A stretch of DNA of 64,000 bases, taken from the NCBI GenBank assembly GCA_019914995.1, contig CM034130.1, positions 9,362,001 to 9,426,000 of the forward strand. The letters run 5' to 3'. The DNA is from Acanthochlamys bracteata. Lineage: Eukaryota > Streptophyta > Magnoliopsida > Pandanales > Velloziaceae. A model generated the notes under the pieces. It searched no databases, was not told where the DNA came from, and saw nothing but the letters and a program-made list of their open reading frames with translations. Position numbers and translations under genes: made by a program. Of the stretch, positions 42,901-55,249 are shown piece after piece (position 1 is the stretch's first letter; every line of letters begins with the position of its first letter).

Positions 42901-45900
42901 GTCTATAGATATGTCTGAAATTGTTTCAGGTCATAATGCCAAGGTCTTCTACCAAGATTTCTGTTTTGAAAGAGCATGTGTTAATTATAGCCTTGGGTAT
43001 GAGCTGCTTATACTTAATATGTTTATTGGATAGCATGAAAGCAATTACAGTATATTGAAAGTGATCGTACATATAGTTGCCTTCTTTAGAGTTAACTATT
43101 CGTATCTTTATTTAATAGGAAAAAATGGTTTCTTTGAACCCCATTTAGTTTCTCCGTAGCACAGCCAAATGTAGCTTCGGTTAGGCATAACAAATGGCTA
43201 AATGCTTTTCCTGTTTGGATGTGGCTTGGCATTTTCAATTAAGATAGTTAATGCTTGATTGGCTTTCTTTCTGATTCAATGTTCAGTTTCCTGCATGAAC
43301 GTTGTTCCTATTTTTTCAGTAAGGATCTATGATTCAATTGCCTATTGTGTGAAGATGTAATTAATGGTTATGGGACTAATAAAATGCTAACATTGCATCT
43401 AACAGTCAAACTTCATCCTCTTAGTTACATAAGCAATTACTTTTAGCTCAAAGTTTGTAATTAAATGTTATGTCTGTACGTTTTCAATGCTCACTACTAT
43501 GTGCTACATGTTTTTATGTTTACTTTTGCAGCGGTCGTTAAAGGTGAAGATCTCTTCAGTTTGCTGCTTCTTGCCCGCTACAATATCTGTTGAAACCTAG
43601 ATACGCTCAATTTTGCCTTTTGTTACCATTTCTTTACTAGTCTTATCGATTTGGATTTTCACTTGTGCACACACTTTTTTTGATTATGTAGATAAAAGGT
43701 CGTATATTGGGTTATGGCCACACTGACTATGCAAATACTATGTATCATCTTGGAACGGTGAGGTGTTAGATCTTTTGAACATTCTCTTAATACTATTTGT
43801 TCTTCTATAAAGTGCATTACCTGGAGAGATCCTTCTAAAGTCCTAAGTATCTTATCGTAGCCACGTCTTCCTTGCTTTGGTACTTGAATCTCACCTCTAA
43901 TTTAGGGTATACTTTATTCCTTTAAACCAGCTTGTGCATGTAGCTGTCATGCTCTGTTTGTTGAATATCATTTAAAAAAGATGAATAGAAAAGTTGTAGT
44001 TCTTTTATAGTCCAGAAGATTAATTATTTTAGGATTTTCAGGTGCTGAATTTACAGGGAAAGGAGAAAGATGCAGAAGTACTCGTGTGGGAATCAATTAG
44101 AATATTAGAGGTTTTTCTTTATGTTCTCAATTCTTCCATTAAGATTTTATGTTTATACCTTTAATCGTTTTGCTATTAACTAGCAGGAAGCAGGCCAAGG
44201 AGAAACCATCACATGCATACGCAGAATGAAATATCTTTCACAGGTATCGACACTTGTCTGTATGTGCTTTGAAATAAATCTTGTTTCACTAGTTCCTCAT
44301 TTCCTATATTATTGTCTTTTTTGAGCCTGAGAAGATTTGTATTACACTGCATGCAGTTCTAGTATACAGCAGAACACCAGATGCAAATCTAGTAACTTGT
44401 GATTATTGATAACTATTTATCTTTCGATGAAAAGTAAGCTGATATGATTTAGTGTACTCTTGCAGATGTTATTAAAAGCTAACAAAGTGGCTGAAGCCGA
44501 AAACTTGCAAAGAAAAATCTTGCACATTTTGGAGATATCAAAGGTCTGCAATTTTTGGCATTGTTTTAAATCGATGTGCTAAATTTTATGGTTTTGATAT
44601 GTTCTTACACCTAGGTGTTTACTTATTATGGGTTTTGAGAGGAGGTAGGTATGTTTGTATTGAAATTTGCTTGTCTCAAATAAGTCAACTTTTAAAATAT
44701 TTTTGTTTGAGATTGATGTTGACTACCTATTTTGGTAAAGTTGCCAGATATACTGTAGACTTGGTTACTTTTGTCTTTAACAATTTTTCTATTACCTATT
44801 TTGAAAGTTAATCCTACTTTAAACTGATTATTATAGGTCATACTAGAGCTCACTCCTAGTACCCCTCTTGAGTCCCTTTTTTGTGTATGGTGGGGATGGA
44901 ATGAGATACACCTCCTTTGTATAGGTGTTGAAGATGAATAGTGGTGTTTCCAATAGGAGGTCTTCTAGACTTCTAAGAGGCTGGTGGAGGTCCTCCCTAT
45001 TTATGTCAAGACTATTTTCTCAGTTTGGAGAAATTCATTCCTTCGAAATATTATGGTTAAGTATTTGCTAAAGATAACCAGAAATGTTTCATTTAGTTTA
45101 TTGTAGTGTATATATATGCTCATGCAATTGTTGAAGGTGCTCTTTCCCCTGTCATTGTCTCCATATGATTTTTGTGAACTTCTCATTTGCTTCTAGGGGT
45201 GGGATTCAATGGACACCATTATCGCAGCCGAGGACCTTGCCTTGACCCTCCAGTCTCTTGGACGGTTATCAGAGGCTCGTGAGCTTTTGCAACGGTGATT
45301 AGAGAATTAACACTTCGCTTATGCACTTATTTTTGCTTTACTCTACCTCATTATTTCATATTCTCATTGTATAGGTGTCTTGAAATCAGAAAGAGGGTTC
45401 TTCCTGAAGATCATATCCAGGTTTTTATTCTTCCTTTCCTTGCTTGACTTAGCTTTTCTAATCGTTCATTTATTTTTCAATTACCCTTGATATACAGTTT
45501 TCTTAGTGCATTCTTTCGTATTCCTCTTTAACAAGCATTTGCATTTATCTTGAATTTGATCTTATTTCAGTTCATTTTCTAATAATATTTTCATAAAACC
45601 ATGGAAGAAGTAGATGTACCATAGCTTTGATTGCCACCTTTTCTGCAGTTGGTAGTCATATGGTATTCATCCATTGGCACAGGTCTTTGTGATGGGATTA
45701 CACAGGCTTTATAAAGACCGATGCAGGCGGCATCAATTTATGAACATGCATGCAAATATAATTTTTATTTTCTCGGCCTGCAGGTTGCTGCCAATATGCT
45801 TCACTTGGCAAGAATAGCAATGCTTGATGCTAGTCATCAGAGAAAGTTGAAATTTTCTTTGGACCAATTTGAACTAGAGCAAGCTAAATATCTTTTGGGC

Positions 45901-48119
45901 AATGCAGTCAGGTATTTTTCTCTTTTCCCTCTTGATAATTGGATCATTACTTTTCACCTTTTCATTGTCAGAATATGCCTAACTTGCAATAAGCTCATTT
46001 GTTATAATGAACAGCTAAAGCTCTAGAAAATATTAGTGGCCACAACATCTTCAGGCCTAAGCACAACTTAGGGGCCTGAAATGTAAACCTGGACAATATA
46101 ACCCTAGTTGGCTTGAATCTAATAGCAAGTCCATCAAGATTCTGCTTTGTGACTGTCTCAAGTGAATGCTGTAACTTTCCCCTTCTAATCTACTTCTTAG
46201 AGACACGTGGTCTTGGTAGATTGCACTATCCTTGTCAATTACCCTTGGGTTTAACCAGTGGTATAAACATCAATAGTTAATAGAGCAATGTAATATCCTG
46301 TAACGTGTCTTCTCATTCTAACGGCATTGAATTTGAGTCATGACTGCTGTGCTGCCTTTGGGATATATAATAAAACCAACTTCATCTTAAATGGGATCAG
46401 CAACATGAATTCCTCGTGCCCTGTGCTTATCTCTACACATGTTTTATTTAACATGAATTTTTAATTTAATTTTTCATATTCATTTTTGGGATTGAAATTA
46501 TAAATTTACTTTGTCTCTCATATCATGACCAAGGTTGTCAATACTCATATAATTTGTGAGGTAATTTAGTAGTTTCCTTTCTTGGTATCCATCAGTCACG
46601 GTTGCAATTCATGTTTTGGTATTGATTGTTAGTCACCACTCCCACTCATGCAATAATTTGGAACAACGTTATAGACGTGCTGATTAATTTCCTTGCAATA
46701 ATAAATATGACTTGACTGAAAATTTTCCCAAAATCCCTAGGTAACTAATGCTGTTCTTGTATATCAGGATTGCCAAAAAGCAGCTAGAACGCCTGAGGAT
46801 GAACCCAACTAATCCTCCAGACTCGAGAACAGCTACAGAAATTGGAAATGGTGCAACTACAACACTTCTTATATTGGTCAGCATTTCTAAGATGTACTTT
46901 TTCATTGTGTCTGATAATTTTTCTTTGTATTGTTTACGAGCTAATATCATAATTTGATAATCATAGTAGTTTTATTCATCGGTTTTAGATTATATTCATG
47001 TAGCCTTCAAAAGGTCGTTGGGGTAGTTGAATAATTCTGCTTGTGCCCATACTGATATCCACCGTGCTTTACATGATATTGTAGCTGCAATCATTGGATG
47101 CTGTGGGTCTCATGGTAGTCCAGAAACTTGACTCTGGTCAATCTAAGGTTCATTATTTTCCTTTTCTATCTTTATCTCTCTGATTGCTAGTGATCTGTTT
47201 ATAATTATATTCCATATTGGTATTTGGAATTAGCCAGAATCTATAATTTTGGGGTCATTTCAAAGTACATTTCCTTTCTATGTGTTTTCATATGAGCAAG
47301 GAGTGAAAATTCTGTAAGTTAGCTTTGATATTTAATTTGAATTTCATAGCATACTAGGGTAGGTATGTACTTTTTATTCTTATTGGATTTGGTTTCATGG
47401 CATATTAGGAGTGTAGGACACACGTTTTGTTATGACTCGCACCTTCACCTGTAGAGTTTCCTTCTTTGCAGGATAAAGTAGCACTTTTAGGGGAGCTTGA
47501 AGTCGCTCTTTGTGAATGTGTCAACATCATGAAAGAGGTAAAAGCTGTTGGGTTATATTTTTTCAGTTTCCATCAAGTGACTTCAGTAGGGCTTTATGAC
47601 TTATAAAGATTAACCTCAACTTCTCCTTTTTAATCTTGTTTTTGTATGAGTTCAGTGCATAGTTGCATTCACATATAAAACATTTCATACTTTCATGCAC
47701 TGTTAAGATGGAAATGTTTGTGCGTCAACTTTGGTAATTTGGCATATAGACTATTACCTGATTGTGAGTGGGATAGCATTGTGCTTTGTTCTAGAAGTTT
47801 ACCTTGATGTTTTAGAAGTTCTAGAACTTTTAGAAGCTCTAGAATATGTTACAAGTATTCACAGGCTTTATTGAGTTAATAAACTTCACTAAGATGTCTT
47901 TCTTCTGAAAACATGTTCTTCTCCTGTTTGCAGCCTGGCTTGCGGAACTTAGTGCTGACTTCTCCAACCATCAAAACAGAGTACAGTTCTTGTCTAAAGC
48001 ACCTCATCAGCATTTTGAATGAATACGTGAATGATGTGGCGCAGAAGTCAGAGGCGTTGCACCAACTGAAAAGGGAAGCACAGCAAATAGAAACTGATTT
48101 CCTGACTAGCAGAAGATGA
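39918..48119 (+). CDS. Tetratricopeptide-repeat (kinesin-light-chain-like) protein
   Basis: Eighteen exons: 39918-39996, 40067-40162, 40681-40862, 41576-41680, 42131-42231, 42615-42693, 43532-43543, 43692-43757, 44042-44110, 44187-44243, 44466-44543, 45197-45294, 45375-45420, 45784-45911, 46768-46876, 47085-47147, 47472-47537, 47934-48119; 1620 nt, 539 residues. The N-terminus is Arg/Ser/Leu-rich without acids (MLLLLRTRRFFPTIFSSSS), like an organelle presequence. A conserved TSKWRIFTDN block precedes TPR units of 42-residue KLC type, for example GKLDEAEKYFQLALDEAKRG and VGAALHNLGQFYLARRKLEQ, then a helical C-terminal part. Exon 7 is only 12 nt. The intron after exon 3 appears to use a GC donor (AAA|GCAAGT). 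The acceptor of exon 3 (TTGCAG|CTATTT) was chosen because it keeps frame. It resembles Arabidopsis At2g31240 in my memory; the molecular role is unknown, probably protein-protein docking. Confidence 0.85.
40863..41575 (+). other. Probable GC-AG intron in the TPR gene
   Basis: Exon 3 must end TCTAAA to join the conserved GKLDEA segment that opens after TCTCCAG|GGT. The bases that follow are GCAAGT, a standard GC donor. The next GT two codons later would put a stop at the junction. Confidence 0.7.
41991..42029 (+). repeat. Compound TATC and AT microsatellite
   Basis: About six TATC units followed directly by seven AT units in an intron of the TPR gene. Likely polymorphic. Confidence 0.85.
43532..43543 (+). 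other. 12-nt microexon of the TPR gene
   Basis: CGGTCGTTAAAG encodes R-S-L-K between TTTTGCAG and GTGAAG. It completes the TPR helix ...ARECYE-RSLK-IKGRILG, where Arg/Lys-Ser-Leu is common at this place in KLC-type repeats. Without it the frame is kept but the helix loses four residues. Confidence 0.65.
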
Positions 48120-48745
48120 AGCTACCCCTTTCGATATTTCTTTATAATTAATAGAGGAAAGATGGCAACAGTAACTTCTTTAAGTTATTTTTTTCTTTCT
48201 TCTTCAAGGATTTCTCCATCCAAGCTCTGTTTATGGAACTGACCTTTTATGTAAATGTTGCATTCTATTTATTTTATTTTGGTTTAAGGTAAGTTTTGTA
48301 TTTATTGCTGAGGTGTTCTTTATTTCCTTTTTCTTGTACTACCATCCGTATACATTTCTGATTTTATTCTAAGGAATTGTATCTGTTCTTTCAAAAACTG
48401 AAAAAGATGTTGTAATTCTTGGGAGAAAGCTGTAGAAGCATTTCTGGAACCTGGAATCATTTCACATGTATTGATAATAATTAAGTTTTGCTAGTCATTA
48501 GTACGTGCAAATAGTTGTTAATGTTTGCATATTTATGGTGATAAAACATTTTAATTATTGAAAAAGCTAATTGACATGCTGCTATTTAATTAACACAGTT
48601 TGCTAGTAAATAAACGGCGCATGAATTTTGGTACCAAAATTTACTAGCAAGGTAAATATTGCGAACTGAACAGAAAAGCTAGTGAATTCCCGTGAAGACC
48701 AACTACTGTCTCGCCCGGTTAACATTTTTCAAACAAAGCAAAGCA
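48120..48745. other. TPR 3' UTR and LPXC promoter
   Basis: The TPR gene 3' UTR probably extends to about 48450. The remainder is AT-rich promoter sequence of LPXC. Nothing else was recognised. Confidence 0.5.
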
Positions 48746-51700
48746 ATGGCCCGCTGGTTCTCCACCATCGCTGCCTCCGCCGCGGCTGCTCGCCGCTCTC
48801 TCTTATGGCGATCGACTTCGTCCCCGCAACAAACGATCTGCAGTGAGGTCGTTCTATCTGGAACTGGCCTTCACTCCGGAGCTATCTCCACTGTCCGTCT
48901 TCTCCCCGCTGCTGCCGGCGAAGGGCGCTACTTCATAGTGAAACAAGGTGAAGGGAAAGACGTGGGAGTTAGAGTTCCGGCTACAGTGGATTACGTGGTT
49001 GAGTCGCCGCTGTGCACGACATTGAAGGCTGGTGGAGCACAGGTGCGATCCGTGGAGCACCTGCTTTCTGCACTCGAAGGCGCCGGGGTGGATAACTGTG
49101 GTATTGAGATTAACGGTGGAGACGAGGTAGTTGACAAAAGTTTTGCTGACTGTTTCTCTTCTGATTTAAATCATAGGTGCCATTCTGTTTAATCAATTTT
49201 TTGAAATCAGAGAGAAGGAAGCAATAATGCAGGTCAAATCCATTGGTTAGTAGTGTTTCATAGAAGAAAGCCACTATTACAATTGTTGAGGTTGAATTTT
49301 AAAAAAATAGAAAATTTTAGATCAATTTTGAGAATAGATTATGTATCTGGAATGTAGGTGAAGCATGGATGTAGATGAAACAGACTATAACATTAGAACG
49401 AAATAATATGCCATCAGAAAGTTTTATATAAAACGTTGTAAGTTAGTAAACAGTCGACTCAATCTCTCCTTTAGGTCACTTGTTCTGTTGTTCATGTCAG
49501 CTTGACGAATGCCTACTCTTTGTTGTGGTTGCCTAACCAAGTTGTTCGTAATTGAACTAGTTTATTCAGTTTTTTGTCTTTTGATGTTATTGATACATTG
49601 TCTGTATTTCCTCGGAACATTCTATGTTGACAATAGTATAGAGGCTGTGTTCTTATAGCTGTTGTTTCCAGTTGTATTTAGCTAAAATCAGTAATTTTTA
49701 CAGTCTTGTTGGCAAATTGGTTATTTTGTGTAGACTTGCTTGCTACTTGACAGATGATATTTGTGTTCATAAAAAGCTTAAGTAAATCATAGGTACCTTT
49801 ATTAGATGGATCTGCAAAAGAGTGGATTAAAGCGATAAAAGAAGCAGGCTTGTGCTTTTCTAAGGATTGCAATGGCAAGATCAAGGATAAATTGGCACTT
49901 TTTCTTGAAGAGTCAATACCAATGCAGAAGGGTGATTCATTTATTGTCGCCTTCCCATCATCAAAAGTTCAAATCACATATGGAATAGATTTTCCTAATG
50001 TAAGTTTCTTTGCATCAGACTTATTTCTCTATATAACCAAAGAAAATAACTTATTTCTTATTAGTTGACTACTTTACGCCATATGTCTAGGCATCCCCAC
50101 AACTCTCAGTTACTGGTTTGATAGTATTGCTTATAGAAATGTTAAACTGTTCAAATCCTCTAAAAAATCTACTCCAAATGTAAAGAATGCGTTCTCTTTG
50201 GCATATGTAAATGTGACAGTGAGTTTCTTGTACCAAGGATGAACTTGGCTCTTAAAACGTTGCTACGGTTATGATTGATGGTTCAGTGGGTAGTCCGACT
50301 GTCCTCTATGTTTAAGATGTTATGGCTAACATAGCAGCTTATCTTAGCTGCTTTAATAATTCATGACTTTTCCATGTTAGCTTTTAAGTATGGGATGAAT
50401 TGAACCTTCACTCCTAAGTTTGACTCGTAGTTAGAATTGGATTGAGGATTTAAGTTTTGACAATGATGATTATACTTGTCTATGTTTCTAAAAGATAATC
50501 TTGGAAGGTTGGAAAGTTTCCAGTGTTCACTTTTGATGACTACATGTGTTGTCAATATTTCAATAAGACAATGTCTGGAGGATACTGCTGGTAGAGAAGT
50601 TTCCAGTAGCTAACCCTGATAAGTAAGGATATTTTAAATTTTTCGTATCTTATTGATCATTTCTCTTTCATTTAGGTACCATCTATTGGTCGTCAATGGT
50701 TCTCCTTTTCCATGGATGAAGCTACATATTCTCAGGAAATAGCTCTGGCAAGAACATTTTGCATTTATGAAGAAGTTCGTATATAACCTGTGTTATGCCA
50801 TGATCATTTCTCCTCATCTGCTATTTTCTCTTATTTTCTTCTTTCAATAGTGTTTTACAATTAAAGTTGTATGATCAAAGGTGACTTTACATAGTGTTTT
50901 TGTGAGAAAGTGGATCTATATACATGGTTCAGTTACCCCCCTATTATGACAGTACCAGCATTGACCCCTGCAACTTTTTTCTTCTGGTTCAACTGTTTAA
51001 ACACTTAGAAAATTCTCTCGACTGGCCGTTAAATTCTGCTCAGAATCTCCTTTGTCGTTTAGCAACAAAGTTCATAGGACATGCTCTTCGGATGAGCAAA
51101 ATTTGCTAAGTTAGTAGAAGCACGGCACATGGTATTTCATGTTTGGCATGATAGTATCATAAGACTATATAGCTTTTAACTTGCACCATCCTAGGTACTA
51201 TGACTCTGTTATAAGGGTGATTTATATCATAGGAAGCAAAAGAGATACTTATGCTTGCATTTTAGGTTCAACATGACATTGCAATTTGGTTTATAGGCAA
51301 TGATTTCATGGGGCATGCTCCTTTCGTTTTAATGGAACTCGTTGACTGTAAAAACTTAGAGTTAAATAAGGAAGGCACTTCTCTTTCTCAGTAGATTACA
51401 AGCATGATATTTCTTTAAGAAGGCTAGGTGTTTTATATTACCTAAATGGTACTTACTGTAATTGCTTTCTTGCTTCGACAGAAAATGCTCAGAAAACTCC
51501 CATCTAAAACTTAATTATTGTAAATTGAAAGTATACAATTGTATTTCATGCAGAATTAATGAACAATGATGACATTAATGATATTAGGTGGAGAAATTAC
51601 GGAGTGCTGGGCTTATTCAAGGAGGAACACTGGACTCTGCCATTGTTTGCAGGTTATAGTATACTACTTCTCTGCAACAACATTTAGCTACTTTTAGTCT

Positions 51701-52860
51701 GTAAGCAATTGTTCTCAATTTCTTACATCTCAGATAAGCAACAATGTATATACACTTATTATAAGACTCCAGCCTTATCTGATCTGACGCACGTCATTAA
51801 CATTTATCGTAGTCACCTTTAATTGGAAGTAGATTATTGGTTCCCCGATTTTCACTTTTATGGAGGAACAAAATTATTCATTCATGCAATTCTGTTCAAA
51901 GGATGTATGCTGCAATGTCAGACACTGGATGCAATGCTATTAGGTTTAATGTGAAAGGTGAAAGCAGCTAAAACTAGTTTTTGTATGTTATGCAGTGCCA
52001 CTGCTGGTTGGTTGAATCCACCTTTACGTTTTCATGATGAAGCTTGTCGTCATAAAGCTCTAGATCTTGTTGGCGACTTATCTCTTCTTGCTAGGGACGG
52101 CAGTCAAGGGCTTCCAATTGCTCATATAGTTGCTTACAAGGTTTGTATCATCTGCAATAGATGTTCTCCATGCTTAAATAGGTACTCCTGGATGATGTTG
52201 TGCTACATTTTCTATTGTAGATAAAAGCTTGTGTACTCTAGAAACAACTTTATGAATAATTCTCATTAGAGTGTCTATATCATTCAGCTGGGAACTCACT
52301 CCAAATGCAATAGTTGATAAGCAAGCAACCAGCAAAGCAAAATGGCCATGAGTAGCAAGATTAGGGTAAGGGCACCTTAGGGTGATTTAAGGTAAGCAGA
52401 CGTCCAACAGGGAAGAATGGGAAAAGTGGTTTCAAGAACTTATAAAGAGGCCACGAACTAGATTTGTATAGTGGCCTTGAAAAGTATATCGATTGTTCGT
52501 TAATGTGAAAAGTTTAATAGATATTTGGGTGGCAGATAGCCTCCTTTGGGAGAATCAGAATGGATAGGTACTTTTGGCCACTAAAACACATGCAGTTGCA
52601 TCTGTCAGCATCTTTGTGTGATACCTGATCTCATTTTAACTCCTTGTGGTGATTACTCGAGTTAAGCCCTGTCATACTGGGAGATCTTAGTTCCAGTGTG
52701 GCATCTCAATCTGGGGAACTTTTTAAATGGTTTCTTTCAGTCTTTCCTAAATCTTTATTTGTAATGATACAACCCTAATTTAGCATTTGCATTATCCTTT
52801 ATGTAGGCTGGGCATTCACTTCACACACAATTTGCTCGCTTCCTTTCAAAAAGCTCTTGA
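48746..52860 (+). CDS. LPXC: UDP-3-O-acyl-N-acetylglucosamine deacetylase, mitochondrial type
   Basis: LpxC catalyses the committed zinc-dependent deacetylation of lipid A synthesis. Plants keep homologs of the early bacterial pathway, thought to act in mitochondria. Six exons: 48746-49126, 49793-49999, 50676-50774, 51588-51652, 51996-52140, 52807-52860; 951 nt, 316 residues. The N-terminus ([18 protein letters not shown]) is rich in Ala, Arg and Ser, as in a mitochondrial presequence. Catalytic features are intact: zinc ligand His in SVEHLLSAL (about residue 105), His and Asp in [12 protein letters not shown] (270 and 274), and the general acid/base His in AGHSLH (302). The FHDEACRH loop is also conserved. 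An upstream in-frame ATG at 48692 would add 18 residues that interrupt the presequence character, so 48746 is preferred. The gene looks functional. Confidence 0.94.
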
Positions 52861-54062
52861 TAAAGTGGGGTGCAGCTTCTCCTGGAGGATAATTAGTTGA
52901 TCTGCATGAAGGAATCAATACTGTTTGTGAATGGTGAAGGCATTACTATTTCCTTAAAAGATTCTCATGAAGGCCTTCCAGAAAGGTTTCAGTTATCAAC
53001 TGGCTTTTACAATGGCTAAGGATGGATTTAGGAGTGGTAAGCATCCCATATTACTGCAAGCAAGGAACCTCAATCAAAAAACATTTAAAGAAATTGCTGT
53101 GAGCCGACATTATAAAATTAATGAATTGAGCAAGGGTCACAGAGTGGACTACCATAAACTTAACCATCCTATTAGTCATTCTAGCTGTTCCCATTAACAG
53201 GATGGGGTTCCAATGACGTAGAACCAAGTCTGTCATTAGTGAATGCCAGTCTTGTCATGTTTCTGCACTAGAAAAGGAAGGTGTGGCCAAGTACCATGGA
53301 ATCTCTGTTAAGGAAAACAGTTAAGTGAGCCATGGATGATTTCTGTTCTGGTGGTTTCTAGGATATAGCTTTCACTCCTTCAAGTTGATACATAAGCATA
53401 AAGTCCATTTGCGATTTATGTTTTAGGGTTGTATTACTATGTAAGCATTACTTTTCATGATCTGTGAGCGTGGCTCTTATGTTGGGTTCTTGTAATAGAA
53501 GAGTACATCACTTGGTGTTGGAAAGGTAATAGAAGAGTATATAGATTGTATTTGAAAAGTTGAATGTTGTCTTGATTGATGCGTCTGGCATTACTTATTA
53601 GTGGTCGACCGAGCATATGATATGATCCATGCAAGAGATTCAATCGAATAGGATAAAACTGAGTTGTTCCTCAATAGTAATCTGTAATTCAAAATTTTAT
53701 AGTAAAATAGAAATATAAAATATTTTTAAAATGTTAGGAAAATATATATTGGTTTTTACGGAGGATCAAACTTATACTTTGAATTTAATGATGGCATCAT
53801 ATCGATGACTATATAGTTCATATTATGCATCCACTAATTGTAATGTGATTATGTTTAATTGGTCAATCTATCGGTCTGGTCTGATCTCTGCACTGCCCGT
53901 ACCATAACTTTAAAATACATCTCAAGTGAAGGAGTATTGTATCTTACAGCTCAAACCAGTACTTCCTCCTTAAAGTCAGACTTCATGCGTTGGTCCTTAC
54001 TCACAGAATCAAGCAAGGGTGTGTTTACTTCAGTGTAGGCTGTATATCAATGTATGAAGATG

Positions 54063-54128
54063 GATTGACTTGATAAACGCAGTTGAACTACTGAAGATTG
54101 ACTTGATAAACGCAGTTGAGCTACTGAA
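54063..54128 (+). repeat. 33-bp tandem duplication
   Basis: Two adjacent copies of a 33-bp unit beginning GATTGACTTGATAAACGCAG. They differ at one base (GAACTACTGAA versus GAGCTACTGAA). Confidence 0.95.
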
Positions 54129-54329
54129 GATCTTCAGATCATTTACATTTCAGTTTATATTTTTGTTTTTTGTTTTCCAGAATTGTTGTAGTGACCTTGC
54201 TAATTGTAAGCTGAGAATGTAGTGACCTCGTCTAGATGTTGAATAAAGAAAAAAGCAGAATGGGCACGTTCTCCATTTTGCCTAAAAATGATTGAGGTGC
54301 TTACCACACTCACTTGATAAATGTCATGG

Positions 54330-54720
54330 TATGATTATTTTAATTTTTTTAATTTTTTTATTTTTATAAAATATTTTGTATCTACGTAAAATATTATATA
54401 TATAAGATAGGTTTAGAATATGATAGAATATTCTAAACATTTAGGATATTTTTGGCTTAAGTTTAGAGTAATTTAGAAAAAATTTAGAAAGATTGAATAT
54501 TTTAGAGGTGGAGATTTTTGTATGAAAATTTTCTAAATCAAAATTTTCCACCGTCTAATTAAAGTAATCTCTACCGTCTATTTGAGGAGGTGAGATGGAT
54601 ATAAATAAGAAGACAAGGTTCTCATTTCAACTATTAAGAAAAAAATTTTGTATGCAATCTTGAATAGTGTAATAAAAAGTTCTTTCCAATTTTTTCAAGT
54701 ATGTTTTTTACTTTCCATCT
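54330..54720 (+). mobile_element. Possible solo LTR or promoter-bearing repeat remnant
   Basis: AT-rich sequence with a TATA-like GGATATAAATAAGAAG at about 54597 followed about 70 bases later by AATAAAA, a spacing common in plant LTRs and small retroelements. I could not define both ends, inverted TG/CA termini or a target-site duplication. Confidence 0.25.
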
Positions 54721-55249
54721 TTCTTTTTAGCCCACACAAACTTTTTTAGCTAATTTTTATAGCTTATTTATGATAAAAAATTAATTTAGTTATAAAAAGT
54801 GTGACTAACTACTGCAAGAGTCAAAATAAAACTCCAAATCTGTGACATAAGTTAGGGCACGTTTGCTTGTCTAGAATTGAATTTATGTAGAATGCGTTAT
54901 TAAAATTGAGTCATTGAAAAGCGAGTTTGTAGTAAATAATTTGTGAAAGTAAATCTATAAAATAAAATTATCCGAAAGACACTTTTTCATGGAATAAAGT
55001 CGCTTCCTAGCTAGTAAAGTGAACATTTTAGTGTATCTGTTGCAATGTATTGCTAGAGTTACCAAGAACCAGAATTGAAGAATTAGAAAGCTGCAAGCAG
55101 CAAGCTAAACTCAAAGATTTTCTTGGCATTATGTGAAGAAATACAAACAACTAGATAAACTAACTTCTAACATCTTCAACACGAGTAGAAGACGTAGAAA
55201 GAAAACTGATGTGCGTCAGCTTCGAATTTCTTAGATCAGCAGCATTGCA

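Larger units (their letters stand above)
52861..55249. other. 2.4-kb region with LPXC 3' UTR and repeats
   Basis: No intact gene. It holds LPXC 3' sequence, a 33-bp tandem duplication near 54063, an AT-rich LTR-like stretch at about 54330-54720, and a segment from 54855 (GGGCACGTTTGCTTG) that resembles one end of a MITE without a visible partner end. The 76-codon reading frame at 52967-53197 has no recognisable feature. Confidence 0.5.

Noticed and set aside
52967-53197. 76-codon reading frame downstream of LPXC
   Set aside because: No homology or motif recognised; it lies in probable 3' UTR or spacer.
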